A stretch of 64,000 nt of DNA from Mercurialis annua (GCF_937616625.2 NC_065571.1:33379879-33443878); one strand, 5' to 3'; positions 39,001-50,449 are shown, numbered from the stretch's first letter. Program-made: numbers and translations. The notes: generated by a model not told the origin, from the sequence alone.

Positions 39001-40072
39001 TGAGATACAATAGAGGTAATATCAGCATATGATCGGCTTTATAGATGGCCATGATGATAGAATAAATACGATAAGATGATACGTATTTGATCAAGAAGAT
39101 TCAGATGAAGAAAACTATAATTTTCCATTAAGGATCAATGTGGTGGATACTGAAAGAAGGAGTGAACCTCAAATCACGAAGTAGAAAAGAGAAATAGTTT
39201 GGAAATTGGTAACCAAACTAGAATGGAGAATAGTTGGATTACAACGATGAATGCTAAAAGCATCTTTGGATGTCGAAGAAGCGACAAAAGAAAGAAGAGC
39301 CTAGATCATGACGAAGCAGATAGTGAGATATTCACAAAAAGGAGGAAGGAACACCAAAGAAGATTAAGAAAATAGGGTATAAAGTGCCAACCATAGTAAT
39401 AAGAATATGAATATCATAGTTATCATAAGGATCAGTATGTCATGAAAATCGTGAAGAATGGTTACGTTCATGATAAGTATAAAGAAGGAACTTTGCAAAA
39501 ATGCGGAGAGAAATTGGACAAGTAAGAGAATGAATTAGCGAAAGAAGTATGTGATGAATAAAGATGATTACAGTGACAACACTGTTAAAGACAATATATG
39601 ACGACAAAAGATAAAAGAATCAAGGATTCTCATTGGGAATGAGTAAACAGGATATATTGAATAGATTGGAGTAAAACTCCACTACATCAACAATCATTGA
39701 TCTCCCAGAACGAAGACCGTATACATAACAGCTGCGCCTGAACCAGGAAGGTTCACGAAGAGATTAAATATCTCTTTTCTGTAGGACATTAAGCGATAAT
39801 GCACAGGCAACTGTGATGTAAACAGACATAATATAAGACTAACAATCTTTAAAAGATGATAGCACGGAGTGCGAGATGAAGTAAAAGACAAGATGGCAAA
39901 GACAAGAAGAGACTACAAGTTTTAAGAACAGAACATCTCGTTTAAGAAAAGAATGTAAGTCAATGATTATAAAATGAGTAAAGAGTATGCGAGGAGTGAA
40001 ATAACGAAACCAAAGAGGATAACAGATAACGGGATGAAGATCCCAGTACGATGATAAATAAGGATCAGACCG
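36065..40072 (+). other. Internal region of the nested element; no recognisable gag-pol
   Basis: About 4 kb, purine-rich on the plus strand and dense with stops in all frames; the longest open stretches are under 70 codons. I see no protease, reverse transcriptase, RNase H or integrase motif. Two short degenerate coding-like stretches exist. One, near 37415-37540, reads RTRAVAQQVYEAREEDRG. The other, near 38380-38615, reads EEYWSEHFQF...RNLRKDAEIARGQ, with one in-frame stop and then continued open frame. I do not recognise either. The size and lack of coding fit a large retrotransposon derivative (LARD) or a heavily decayed element. An A-run lies at 38358-38371. Confidence 0.6.
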
Positions 40073-40286
40073 TATATAAAACATTTTCAGAAAACTCTTT
40101 TAAATAATATAATTATAGATATTAAAATATCATATCAGAGTTTATATTAAAATGAATCATTTGAAGTCAATTCACAAATCTGCTACTGACTCCTATTGAC
40201 TACTGCAGCTCCAGGACCTCATACTTGTGCAAGTCCAACGACTTCTGGCACAATGAATATGGTTTGTCTGATCCGACTTCTACTAC

Positions 40287-41592
40287 CTACAAACATCAGA
40301 GTGAGGGGTCAGTATTTGGGAAAATACTGAGTGAGTATGCAAATTATTAACGGTATTATTAAATTTACAACATCGCATACTCAGAATATAATTCATGGCT
40401 TTTCATTTCATAACTATCGTACTTAACCTCATCCTCTTGACATCGATAGCGAAGCCAACCGATGTATCCTGCATGCCTGACATCGATAGCAAAGCCAACC
40501 GATGTATCCTATATGCCTGACATCGATAGCGAAGCCAACCGATGTATCTCATACGTCTGACATCGATAGCGAAGCCAACCGATGTATCTGATATGTCTGA
40601 CATCGATAGCAAAGCAAACCGATGTATCTGATTCAACTCACACAAATCAATCTAATATATCATGCAGACCATAAACATCACCACAAGGTTGATGTATCAA
40701 AGCAATCAAACATAACAAAGTCCCATACAAACAAATCATATAAATGCGATGTATTGATAAAAACATTCATAATATATGAAAATAACTTTTATAATAATAA
40801 TAATACGCGAAAGTAATTTGCCACTCACAGTGACCGCTATTCCTTATATCCGAACGTAAGCTCCAAGAGACTGGCCCGTCAATCTCTGTCGAGCTCCTTG
40901 GTTCGTCATACTCATAGCTCGATAGCCCGTCACATCTATCATAGGATTCTATCGTTAAAACGTATACTTAAAGAATCTATTCTAACGATTATTCTAACCA
41001 CCAAACATGACCAAAAGCGCAAAACATAAGCCGTCGCGTTCTAAGCGTATCTTTCTTGATATCTATTACCAAATCTCATTCTTACGCTTAGTTAATACCA
41101 TTAGTGGTGTTCAACTAATCAATTAATCCTTGCTTAATATGTTTATTCCAAAATCCTAGCTCAAAACATTAAGTTCCATGTCTATTTCATGCTTTCGGAA
41201 GCTATTTTTCGCTCCCGGAGGTTCCCCGGAGGTCACGATCGAAGTAGGGCACGTCGTGCTAGCTTGGCACGTCGTGCCCCTCATTTTTCATGAAGGGCAC
41301 GTTGTGCCCTTCCTTGTGCACGTCGTGCACCCCTACTGGTGCACGTCGTGCACCTCTGGTGGTGCACGTCGTGCCCATGACGTTTTTGACGTCTCTGGAC
41401 CATTTCCGAGGCCCCAAAACATCCAAAACTCATACCAACACATACCCAAATCATCTTAACACAAAACCTACCAAGAATCCTTACAAAAACGATGAAAACC
41501 GACATGCTTTAGGTGTTACGATTCAAACGTAGCAATTTTTCTCAAAACAGCCCATAAATTCCGATTTTTAACATCCAAAATTTAAATCTTAC
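40287..41592 (-). other. Candidate leader intron inside LTR-C
   Basis: On the minus strand, donor CAAG|GTAAGAT at 41592 and acceptor TTTGTAG ending at 40287 bound 1306 bp. The acceptor differs from the CAG of LTR-A and LTR-B by one base but is still a legal AG. Confidence 0.35.
41243..41380. repeat. GCACGTCGTGC palindrome cluster in LTR-C (6 units)
   Basis: Six palindromic cores, one with a GCACGTTGTGC mutation. It is the shortest version among the three LTRs, against seven and eight. Confidence 0.9.
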
Positions 41593-43307
41593 CTTGATTT
41601 GAAGCTTAATATTGATAGAGCTTCCAATTCCGAAGAGTTTGCCGCGAAAATCGTCCGAAACGGACGCCGAACGGCGAAACGGCGAGCAAACGACGGTAAC
41701 GATCGAAGAAAGGATGAAAGCTTCTGGAGGATTCTTTCTTCATCTGATTCATATCACTTCCTATGTATATTATGGTTAAAATTCCTCTTTGATCATTGTT
41801 CTCTTTAATTAATACAATTCGTCCTTTAAACTTTTCTTTTGTTCAATTTAATCCCTCACTTAACTAATTAACACTTTTATCATAACGTATACGTATTATT
41901 TATATCCAATAAACAATACGAATCTCAATAGTAATATTTTCCCATCCATAATCTTTTAATTACTATTCTCGAGATTAATTGGCTAGTTTGCACTTTGGTC
42001 CTTGAACTTTTCAAAAGTTGCAATTTAGTCCAAAACGTATCCGCGTCCAAATTTTAAAAGGTCTCCGATTGACCCGAAACCTTTACCACATATACTATAA
42101 AACATTTCGCGGACCTTGGCGAAATAATTTTCACTTCAGAATTTATATGGCTAAATTACCATTTTAGTCCCTATACTTTATTTTGCGATTTTCTTAACAT
42201 TTTTCTTTTCTAATTCCAATTCCAACTTTAGAACTGAAATATAATGTTAAATCTCTCGCAATAATCCTTTCGAATCCGTCCTGCTAAAATTTAATATTTA
42301 TCTTAATTTCTCGGAAATCTTTCCGATATCGCCACTCTGGTGACTTAACACTGGACACGTGGTCCAATTAAATACTTAAGTAGTTTGGGGTATTACAGTG
42401 AGTGACGTCTAGCAACATATCACGACCCCCAAATAGATATGTATGTTTCAATGCATTCTTTATGAACCAATGTTCATAATTACCGTATACTCAAAATTCC
42501 CTTCATCTAAGATTCTGATCTCGACTAGTGTCACGGTTAAGTCAAACACTATTTATCTTGATGATATGACCTCATCTCAGTTCTTATTCTTGATAAGTAT
42601 GACTTCCACTAGAAACAACTTTCTAAGTAAGTCATATACACACCTGTGCAGGTTTTATCATCCATCAAGAACAAATTGAGATAGCATATAAATCCTCTCT
42701 TGGTTAAACCCCTATCTCCATATACAACTAACTAGAGCCAACACATCCCGCGACCCTAGCTCATGAAAGATCTAGGGATTAGGAGTATCAAACTCTAATC
42801 ACCTATATACAAGATAGTGTCGCCGCAAGTCAAAGAACATATGTACAATCATGAAATAGATGACATTAAATTGACTTTGATGAAATACCCTGTATAAGTC
42901 ATCTAGCGTCAATTGTTCGACTCACTCAAACCCTTTGAGTATCCATATGTTTATTCTGATCCCCATCAGGTAGTATGAGACTCACTGCTTCCTATAATTA
43001 GTAACTCTTTACTAATCAGGAGAATAAACAGAGGTGACAATCTTTCTGGAATAATGTGATGCCCTTATTCGTAGGACCCCATCGATCGTGAACAGTTATT
43101 TAAATCACTTGTATAATAGAATTTTGTCACTCATATTCTCAACACCTTAAGAATAGATTCTATCACAATGTGATAAGGACAATATGCAATAAATAAACAC
43201 TTAGTTGATGAGGCACTTAGTTCAAATAAAACATATATATCATTGAAAATGGGATTTGTTTATACAAGTATAAATACAAAATGGCCCTACGGCACATACT
43301 ACTAACA

Positions 43308-46038
43308 AAACGTTTACAAACATTACGAAACAAATCCAAACTTTTCACCTTTTTAGCGATTTAAGCCAAACGTTTACAAACGTTACGAAACAAAACCAAA
43401 CGTTTAAAACGTTACGAAACAAATCCAAATGTTTCAAATTTTTAGCAATTTAAGCCAAACGTTTACAATCGTTACGAAACAAATCCAAACGTTTCACCTT
43501 TCTAGCGATTTAAGCCAAATGTTTACAAACGGTACGAAACAAATTTAAACGTTTCATCTTTTTAGCGATTTAAGCCAAACGTGTACAAACGCTACGAAAC
43601 AAATCCAAACGTCTCACCTTTATAGCGATTTAAGCCAAATGTTTATATAGGTTAAGAAAGAAATCCAAATGTTTCATCTTTTTAGTGACTTAAGCCGAAC
43701 GTTTACAAACGTTACGAAACAAAACCAAACATTTCACCTTTTTAGCAATTTAAGTTAAACGTTTACAAACATTACGAAACAAATCCAAACGTTTCCCCAT
43801 TTTAGCGATTCAAGCCAAACGATTAAAATGTTACGAAACAAATCCAAACATTTCACCTTTTTAGCGATTTATGCAAAACGTTTACAAATGTTATGAAAAA
43901 AATTCAAACGTTTCACCGTTTTAGCGATTTAAGCCAAACGTTTACAAACATTGCGAAACAAATCCAAACGTTTCGCCTTTCTATCGATTTAAGCCAAACG
44001 TTTACAAACATTGCGAAACAAATCCAAACGTTTCGCCTTTCTATCGATTTAAGCCAAAAGTTTATAAACATTACAAAACAAATCCAAATGTTTCACCTTT
44101 TTAGCGATTTAAGCCGAACGTTGACAAACGTTACGAAATCAAACCAAACGTTTAAAATGTTACGAAATAAATCCAAACGTTTCACATTTTTAGCGATTTA
44201 AGCCAAACGTGTACAAACGTTATGAAACAAATCCAAGCGTTTCACCTTTTTTCAATTTAAGCCAAAAGTTTACAAACTTTACAAAACAAATCCAAGCGTT
44301 TCACTTTTGTAGCAATTTAAGCCAAATGTTTACAAACGTTACAAGACAAATCCAAACGTTCCACCTTTCTAGCGATTTAAGCAAAACATGTACAAACTTT
44401 ACGAAATAAATCCAAACGTCTCACCTTTTTAGCAATATAAGCCAAATGTACACAAACGTTTCGAAACAAATCCAAATGTTTCTCCTTTTTAGAATTTTAA
44501 GCCAAACATTTACAAACGTTACGAAATAAATCCAAGTGTTTCAACTTTTTAGCAATTTAAGCCAAACATTTACAAATGTTACGAAACAAATCCAAACGTC
44601 TCACCTTTTTAGCACTTTAAGCCGAAAGTTAACAATAGTTTCGAAACAATTCCAAATGTTTCTTCTTTTTTGAATATTAAGACAAACATTTACAAACGTT
44701 ACGAAACAAATCCAAGCGTTTCACCTTTTTAGCAATTTAAGCCAAACCTTAACAAACGTTACAAAACAAATCCAAACGTTTCTCCTTTTTAGCGATTAAA
44801 GCCAAACGTTTACAAACATTAGGAAACAAAGCCAAACGTTTAAAATATTACGAAACAAATCCAAACGTTTCACATTTTTAGCAATTTAAGCCAAACGTTT
44901 ACAAACATTACGAAACAAATCCAAACGTTTCACCTTTTTAGCAATTTAAGCCAGACGTTACGAAACAAATCCAAACGTTTCACCTTTTTAGCGATTTAAG
45001 TCAAATGTTTACCAACGTTGCGAAACAAATCCAAACGTTTCACCTTTTTAGCGATATAAGCCAAACGTTTACAAACGTTACAAAACAAAACCAAACGTCT
45101 CACCTTTTTAGCAATTTAAGCCAAACGTTTATAAACATTGCGAAACAAATCCAAACTTTTTGCATTTCTATCGATTTAAGCCAAACGTTTATAAACATTA
45201 CGAAACAAATCCAAATGTTTCATCTTTTTAGCGATTTAAGCCAAACGTTTACAAACGTTACAAAACAAAACCAAACGTTTAAAATGTTACGAAATAAGTC
45301 CAAACGTTTCACATTTTCAGCGATTTAAGCCACACGTTTACAAACGTTATGAAACAAATCCAAGCGTTTCACCTTTTTTGCAATTTAACCTAAAAGTTTA
45401 TAAACGTTACGAAACAAATCCAAGCGTTTCACCTTTGTAGCAATTTAAGCCAAATGTTTACAAACGTTACAAAAGAAATCCAAACATTTCACCTTTCTAG
45501 CGATTTAAGCAAAACATGTACAAACGTTATGAAATAAATCCAAACGTCTCACCTTTTTAGCAATACAAGCCAAACGTTTACAAACGTTACGAAACAAATC
45601 CAAACGTGTCATCTTTGTAGCAATTTAAGCCAAACGTTTACAAACATTACCAAACAAATCCAAGCGTTTCACCTTTTTAGCAATTTAAGCCAAACATTTA
45701 CAAACGTTGCGAAACAAATCCAAACGTCTCACCTTTTTAGCAATTTAAGCCAAAAGTTTACAAACGTTTCGAAACAAATCCAAATGTTTCTTCTTTTTTA
45801 GAATTTTAAGACAAACATTTACAAACGTTACGAAACAATACCAGCTTTTCACCTTTTTAGCAATTTAAGCCAAATGTTTACAAACGTTACGAAACAAATC
45901 CAAACGTGTCCCCATTTAGGCGATTTAAGCCAAACGTTCAAAAGGTTACTAAAGAAATCCAAACATTTCACCTTTTTTGTTATTTATGCAAAACGTTTAC
46001 AAACGTTACGAAACAAATCCAAACACTTCCCCTTTTTA
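43308..46038 (+). repeat. 60-bp satellite array, right block (about 45 monomers)
   Basis: The same monomer and orientation as the left block. The monomer phase continues across the LTR insertion: GCCAAACG on the left, the AAACG duplicate then TTTACAAACATT on the right. So this is the same array. Monomers are diverged and no kilobase higher-order repeat is evident. An adjacent pair of identical monomers with the rare TTTCTATCGATT variant is at 43949-44068. The array ends inside a monomer at 46038, where a truncated LTR begins. Confidence 0.95.
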
Positions 46039-46446
46039 TCCGAATCATATATTTCAATTCAAAATTGGAATTCCAACAATTCGGATCTAGAAATTGATCA
46101 TATCAATAACAAATGGATCTTCGTATCATCTAGTAATTAAAGCACGCATCTAGAAACCGTAAGAAGAATACCTATGTCGATTCTCCAACGATTCTTGTAG
46201 TCCTGATAGTACGGCGACCTCAAGCTCGTCCACACGAGTATGCGTCCGATTGAATCCTCACCTTGAAGTAATCTGCAAGAGTTTCTCTTGCTGAGCAACC
46301 CTAGGCTCAAACGCTCGCCTTGATTACATCTTTGCTGGGATGTATGAAAAACTTTCTCCAAGCTTTTCTGTGATTGATGACTACTTGAACTCCTTCAAAT
46401 ATGGTCTCTTAAGTGTGGTGTGGTTAGAATGAGCAAAAGCAACCTC

Positions 46447-46454
46447 TATTTATA
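46447..46454 (-). promoter_or_regulatory. TATA box of the second family-1 LTR
   Basis: TATAAATA on the minus strand at the same LTR position as 30499-30506. Confidence 0.55.
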
Positions 46455-46675
46455 GGGTAGAGCTTTGCTTAAGAATGCAACACCTCACATGCTAGGTGTC
46501 ACACACCAAGTAAAGGTGTTGCCACCATTCGACACCTCACATGCTAGGTGTCACACACCAAGCATAGGTGTTGCCACCATCTGACACATCACATGCTAGG
46601 TGTCACACATCAAGCATAGGTGTTGCCACCTTCTGACACGTCGGATACTAGGTGTCACACACAGAAACATACATG

Positions 46676-46890
46676 ACATCATCACGTGACATCATCATAT
46701 GACATCATCGTGAAATCATCACATGACATCATCGTGACATCATCACATGACATCATCGTGACATCATCACATGACATCATCGTGACATTATCACATGACA
46801 TCATCGTGACATCATCACATGACATCATCACATGACATCATCACATGACATCATCACATGACATCATCACATGACATCATCACATTAACT
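46676..46890. repeat. Expanded GACATCATCACAT minisatellite in the second family-1 LTR
   Basis: Alternating GACATCATCGT and GACATCATCACAT units extend over about 215 bp, against about 85 bp in the other family-1 copy (30722-30805). It is a length-variable repeat internal to the LTR. Confidence 0.85.
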
Positions 46891-48745
46891 TGGATAAAAT
46901 ACAATTAGGTGCCTACTAATTTATAACTCTTACAAATTAGTCCCTAATTTATACTTGTTTTTCATCTTAGATTAATTTCCGAGATATGCTAGTATCTATA
47001 TGAAATCGATCTCTCGTAAACTCAATCGGTTGCACACCCTATTGTGTGTGACTAACTAGGTTCACATCTATATGGCAACGAGAGTCATAAGAAACGCCTT
47101 TCTTATATTAAATAATTAAATCCCATTAATTATTAATTCTCGTAGATCGTGAGTGACGTCTAGCAACATATCACGACCCCCAAATAGATATGAATGTTTC
47201 GATGCATTCTTTATGAACCAATGTTCATAATTACCGTACACTCAAAATTCCCTTCATCTAAGATTCCGATCTCGACTAGTGTCACGGTTAAGTCAAACAC
47301 TGTTTGTCTTAATCATATGACCTCATCTCAGTTCTTATTCTTGATAAATATGACTTCCACTAGAAACAACTTTCTAAGTAAGTCATATACACCCGCGCAG
47401 GTTTTATCATCCATCAAGAATAATTTGAGATAGCATAGAATCTTTTCTCCGTTCATCCGGAGTGATAAATCCTCTCTTGGGAATACGTAATAAATGAACA
47501 CTTAGTTGATGAGACACTTAGTTCAATTAGAACATATATATCTTTGCCATTGGGATTAGTTCTACAAATATACATGATCAAATGGCCTACGGCACATACT
47601 ACTAACAAGAGTTTCCAACGAGTATCCGTGCCAGTACAAATATCGCAGCTCGTTGGGGAAGCTTTGCAGGCCTTGAGAAAGTGCACCTTATCACCTGTTT
47701 CTGTTTCAGACCCATAGGAAAATGACAGTATTTTAGATGAGGTATTCCCTTAAAAACATCTGGATTTAAGTCAATGGCTTTAATTTTGGACAAGTCCAGG
47801 AATATCGCTTCAATTGCATCAGTTCCCTGCGAACGGAAAACATGCATAACAGAATGTCATATCATATTATTTAACATTTTGATAGTAATACTTCAACCAA
47901 ATTTCAAAATGAATAATACTATAAAGAATAGTTAAAATGAGCTTAAACCTTACTTGACTATTTGTGAGCACACTAACAATTTCTTCATGATCCCATAATC
48001 TACTCCTTTTGCATGGCTCTCTAGATTCTTGGAGAAAAATTTCCTTTCCCATTTCTTGCAGCAATTCATACATTTCTATCTTACCAAAAACAGCTATAAG
48101 AGATTTATCCATGAGAACACATAATCCAATATCTACATTCAAGCCGCAACAATTAAGAATTCTTGTCACCTCTTTTCTACTATGTCCTCTAAAAAAACAG
48201 GCAATGTAGAGAAAGATATCCTTTTCGTCGTCGTCGAAGCTATAAAAACTAATTTTCAAGACATCCTGAACACCTCTAATAGGAAGCCTTTCCAGGTCAT
48301 CCAGAACACGTTTCCATTCTTTTTGGTTCTTGTCAGATAAAAAGGAGCCTAAGACTTTTAGAGCCAAGGGATTGTTTTTAGCAAATTTAAGAAACCGAGA
48401 TAATAGATGCCGATAATCTTCTATTGGAGAGGTTTTCTTAAAGACATTCTGCCTTAAAAGTGTTCGGGCCTCAAAGAAATATAATTCATTAACTTCGTAT
48501 ATGTCATCGACACTGCTCAAAATCATTTGTTTGTCTCTAGTGGTTACAACGATTCTGCTTCCTTTGCCAAAGAAACAACGATTGTTTTCAAAAAATTTAA
48601 ATTGTTGTGTTCTATTCACATCATCCACAACAATTAGAACCTTTTTATTGATCTTTCTTTTGACAGCAGGAGAGCGCAGAATATTAGAAAGGCTGATGCC
48701 AACACCTTTTTCCCCTGAAATTTGAGAAAGAAATTCCTTTAATAT

Positions 48746-48748
48746 TTA
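48746..48748 (-). other. In-frame TAA stop in the NBS domain
   Basis: The reading frame runs from the P-loop through QRDGDY, meets TAA, then continues ILKEFLSQISG to kinase-2. The frame is otherwise intact on both sides, so this is a point nonsense change. Confidence 0.85.
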
Positions 48749-48877
48749 ATAATCGCCATCTCTTTGATAAGCATCCTTGACATTTTCAAGAAACCAACAG
48801 CTTTTAAATCGACATGCTATCCTCTTGAAAACAGCTTTGGCAAGGGTTGTTTTACCTATGCCACACATTCCCCAAAT

Positions 48878-48880
48878 TCA
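48878..48880 (-). other. In-frame TGA stop just before the P-loop
   Basis: SKYVRIL, TGA, IWGMCGIGKTT. Family members usually carry glycine here (RILGIWGMGGIGKTT), so a GGA to TGA change is the simplest reading. It is 132 bases, in frame, upstream of the second stop. Confidence 0.85.
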
Positions 48881-49490
48881 CAAAATGCGGACATATTTTG
48901 ACTCATTGGACAATAGTTTTATGATTTCATCAATGCGAGAATTCATTCCCACCAAGCACTCTGAATCATATGGACACTGGCTCAGTTTTTTTATAATATC
49001 TTCTACAATATCATCAACAAGCCATAACTCTGACCTGCCGAATATAAGAGTAAGCACCCTTTAAAGCATGTATAATGCAGATAATCAACTTTCAATAACA
49101 TGTATAGATAATGAACCAACAGGAAATTGTAATTCACAAGCCAAAATTTAAAAAGGAATTCACAAATACCGGCACGACTATCTTTCCATAAGTTTCACTA
49201 CATTCAATTATCTTAACCACTTCATCCAAGCGTAATGTTGAAGAAGCAAAGTCTTTCGAGAAAACAATTACAGCAATCTTTGACTCTTTAATCACTTCCA
49301 AATGCTCTAATGTTATCTCTTCTCCTCCTCCGTAAAGTTTGTCATCACCATAGGTATTTATCCATTTACAACGCAAAAAAGAATAAAGATGGCTGGTAAA
49401 ATAATCGCTAGCGCCTTTACTTCTGAAGGTCAAGAAAACTTCATACTTCCATTGCTTGGCAGAGCGAGATGCAGAGGAAGAAGCAGCCAT

Positions 49491-50449
49491 ATGACTATAA
49501 TTTAAGGCTGCTTGAAACAAAAATAGAAATGAATAAGTAAGACGAGGATATTAACTAGTTCATTTTCCAACTAAGTTTCATCCTTTACTTCCATCAAGAA
49601 ATTGTTTTTAATAGGAAGAACATACATCTTTAAACTCCCGAAGTCATCAACCGAGAAAAGGAGAAAACGATAAGAAAACATTAACAAGACATATTAAACT
49701 CCCAGATAAGATATAAACAAGAACTAGATAATCCAAACATTTCAGTTACTTGAAACAAGTACTGGAAAATGACCCCAATATTCAAATGATCAAAAACTAT
49801 ATATACAATGATTGCCCAATGTTGCCTAACATCTTTGCATCTCAAGATTTTTCTTACGTTGACAAAGCCTCGTCAAGGTAGTAGCCAAACAAATGATGTT
49901 GAAATCTCCACTTACTTGTTTCCAACAACTTGTTTAGCCTGCTAAAACACAAGCATGAGAGTTAAATCCTGCCAACCGAGAAGATCATAAAGGAAGATAA
50001 TGATGATGATGTTGCAGCAGTAACTAGCTGATCATTACAATCACAAATGTTGCCTTACATCCTTAGGTAATCTTTGTAATCACGAAACCGACTATTATTT
50101 ACGATTACTCTTTATCCAAAGAACTGAAAGAAATGTTTTTCAAGTTTACTCCTACTAACAACAGAGATGGTTAAATTTAACCAAAAATGAAGGATATTGA
50201 GTCTAAAGAAGGGTGCTACTTTCATCAAAACCGGAATCCATCATGGTCAAACAAGCTTTATATCAAACATGGTGGCTACATTGGTATATGATATATCAAT
50301 GACATAATTCTTTCTAGGTGTTTGTCATTTTCCTTTTAAAGAGACTCAAAAACACCAAAACAAAATAAATAAACTAACACAATCCTACCATTCAACAACA
50401 CCATGACAAAAAGAGTTGAACTTTAACATCATAACAAAAAGAATGACCT
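49491..50449. other. Upstream flank of the TNL pseudogene; no gene seen
   Basis: AT-rich intergenic sequence. The ATG used for the TNL is at 49488-49490; an alternative in-frame ATG lies at 49518-49520. I see no coding region, RNA gene or clear repeat here. Confidence 0.5.

Larger units (their letters stand above)
31080..42397. mobile_element. Nested Ty3/gypsy-like LTR element with three LTRs, two head-to-head
   Basis: The element begins TGTCACGACCC and ends GGGGTATTACA. It is flanked by GTGAG at 31075-31079 and 42398-42402, a perfect 5-bp target duplication inside the family-1 LTR. The uninterrupted second family-1 copy (near 47140-47165) shows the empty site. Order on the plus strand: LTR-A (31080-33537, minus), 47-bp spacer, LTR-B (33585-36048, plus), primer-binding site, about 4-kb internal region, LTR-C (40073-42397, minus, lacking about 113 bp of its 3' end). 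The LTRs (TGTAATACCCC...GTCGTGACA) and the TGGTATCAGAGC primer site suggest Ty3/gypsy, perhaps chromovirus/Tekay-like. One target duplication around the outer LTRs suggests integration as one unit, rearranged before or after. Confidence 0.85.
40073..42397 (-). repeat. LTR-C of the nested element, minus orientation, 3' end truncated
   Basis: Near-identical to LTR-A from GTATATAAAAC (40073) to GGGGTATTACA (42397). The last about 113 bp of the LTR on the minus strand (GCCTGCTACGGG-like segment through GTCGTGACA) are absent, so it has no adjacent primer-binding site. It has six palindromes (41243-41380), the 40-bp repeats (about 40438-40637), donor at 41592 and acceptor at 40287 (TAG instead of CAG). 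The outer end is intact and abuts the GTGAG target duplication. Confidence 0.88.
30067..43307 (-). mobile_element. Solo LTR (family 1, Ty1/copia-like?) inserted in the satellite, split by a nested element
   Basis: The element starts TGTTGGTGCAGCGG and ends TACTAACA (TG...CA on the plus strand). It is flanked by identical 5-bp copies of satellite sequence, AAACG at 30062-30066 and 43308-43312. Only one LTR is present, in two pieces: 30067-31079 and 42398-43307. These are continuous in the second family member at 46039-47607. Without the nested element it would be about 1.9 kb. A TATA box (TATAAATA) reads on the minus strand, so the LTR is minus-oriented. It contains four 50-bp-class repeats with CACATGCTAGGTGTCAC and a GACATCATC microsatellite. 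No coding domain is present. The superfamily is uncertain; the TGTTAG...AACA ends and length resemble some Ty1/copia LTRs. Confidence 0.85.
46039..47607 (-). mobile_element. Second family-1 LTR copy, truncated at the satellite junction
   Basis: Aligns with 30091-31079 plus 42403-43307 and is uninterrupted at the site where the other copy received the nested element. The first 24 bp (TGTTGGTGCAGC...GATGG) are missing; satellite sequence joins directly at TCCGAATC. Near 47440-47490 it lacks a segment present in the other copy (roughly 42690-43190). The other end (CTACTAACA) is intact and abuts TNL exon 3 (AGAGTTTCC), so this LTR was inserted in that gene. The left target duplication is not available because the end is lost. 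It is minus-oriented by its TATA box. Confidence 0.82.
47608..49490 (-). pseudogene. TIR-NBS-LRR (TNL) immune-receptor pseudogene, 3' part lost
   Basis: Minus-strand gene of the cytoplasmic plant immune-receptor class that detects pathogen effectors. Exon 1 (49490-49170) encodes a TIR domain with YEVFLTFR and KIAVIVFSKDFASS, but it stops after IVVPVF, so the distal TIR part is missing. Exon 2 (49034-47954) encodes the linker LVGMNSRIDEIIKLL, P-loop GMCGIGKTTL, kinase-2 VLIVVDDV, RNBS-B GSRIVVTTRDKQM, GLPL as NNPLALKVLGSFL, RNBS-D ACFFRGHSR and MHD-like MYELLQEMGKEI. Exon 3 (47826-47608) starts the LRR linker (IFLDLSKIKAI, then NELRYLYWHGY). The exon phases and introns (127 and 135 bp) fit the TNL pattern. 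In-frame stops lie at 48878-48880 and 48746-48748, with a frameshift near 47675. An LTR at 47607 removes the LRRs. Confidence 0.9.

Noticed and set aside
46137..46361. Open frames inside the family-1 LTRs (46137-46361 minus, 47194-47433 plus, 30302-30484 plus)
   Set aside because: They lie within noncoding LTR sequence, are not consistently kept between the two copies and have no recognisable domain.
30067..47607. One composite retrotransposon with family-1 LTRs at 30067-43307 and 46039-47607 and satellite DNA as its interior
   Set aside because: The left LTR has its own AAACG duplication on both sides, showing it is a separate solo insertion into pre-existing satellite. No primer-binding site follows either LTR.
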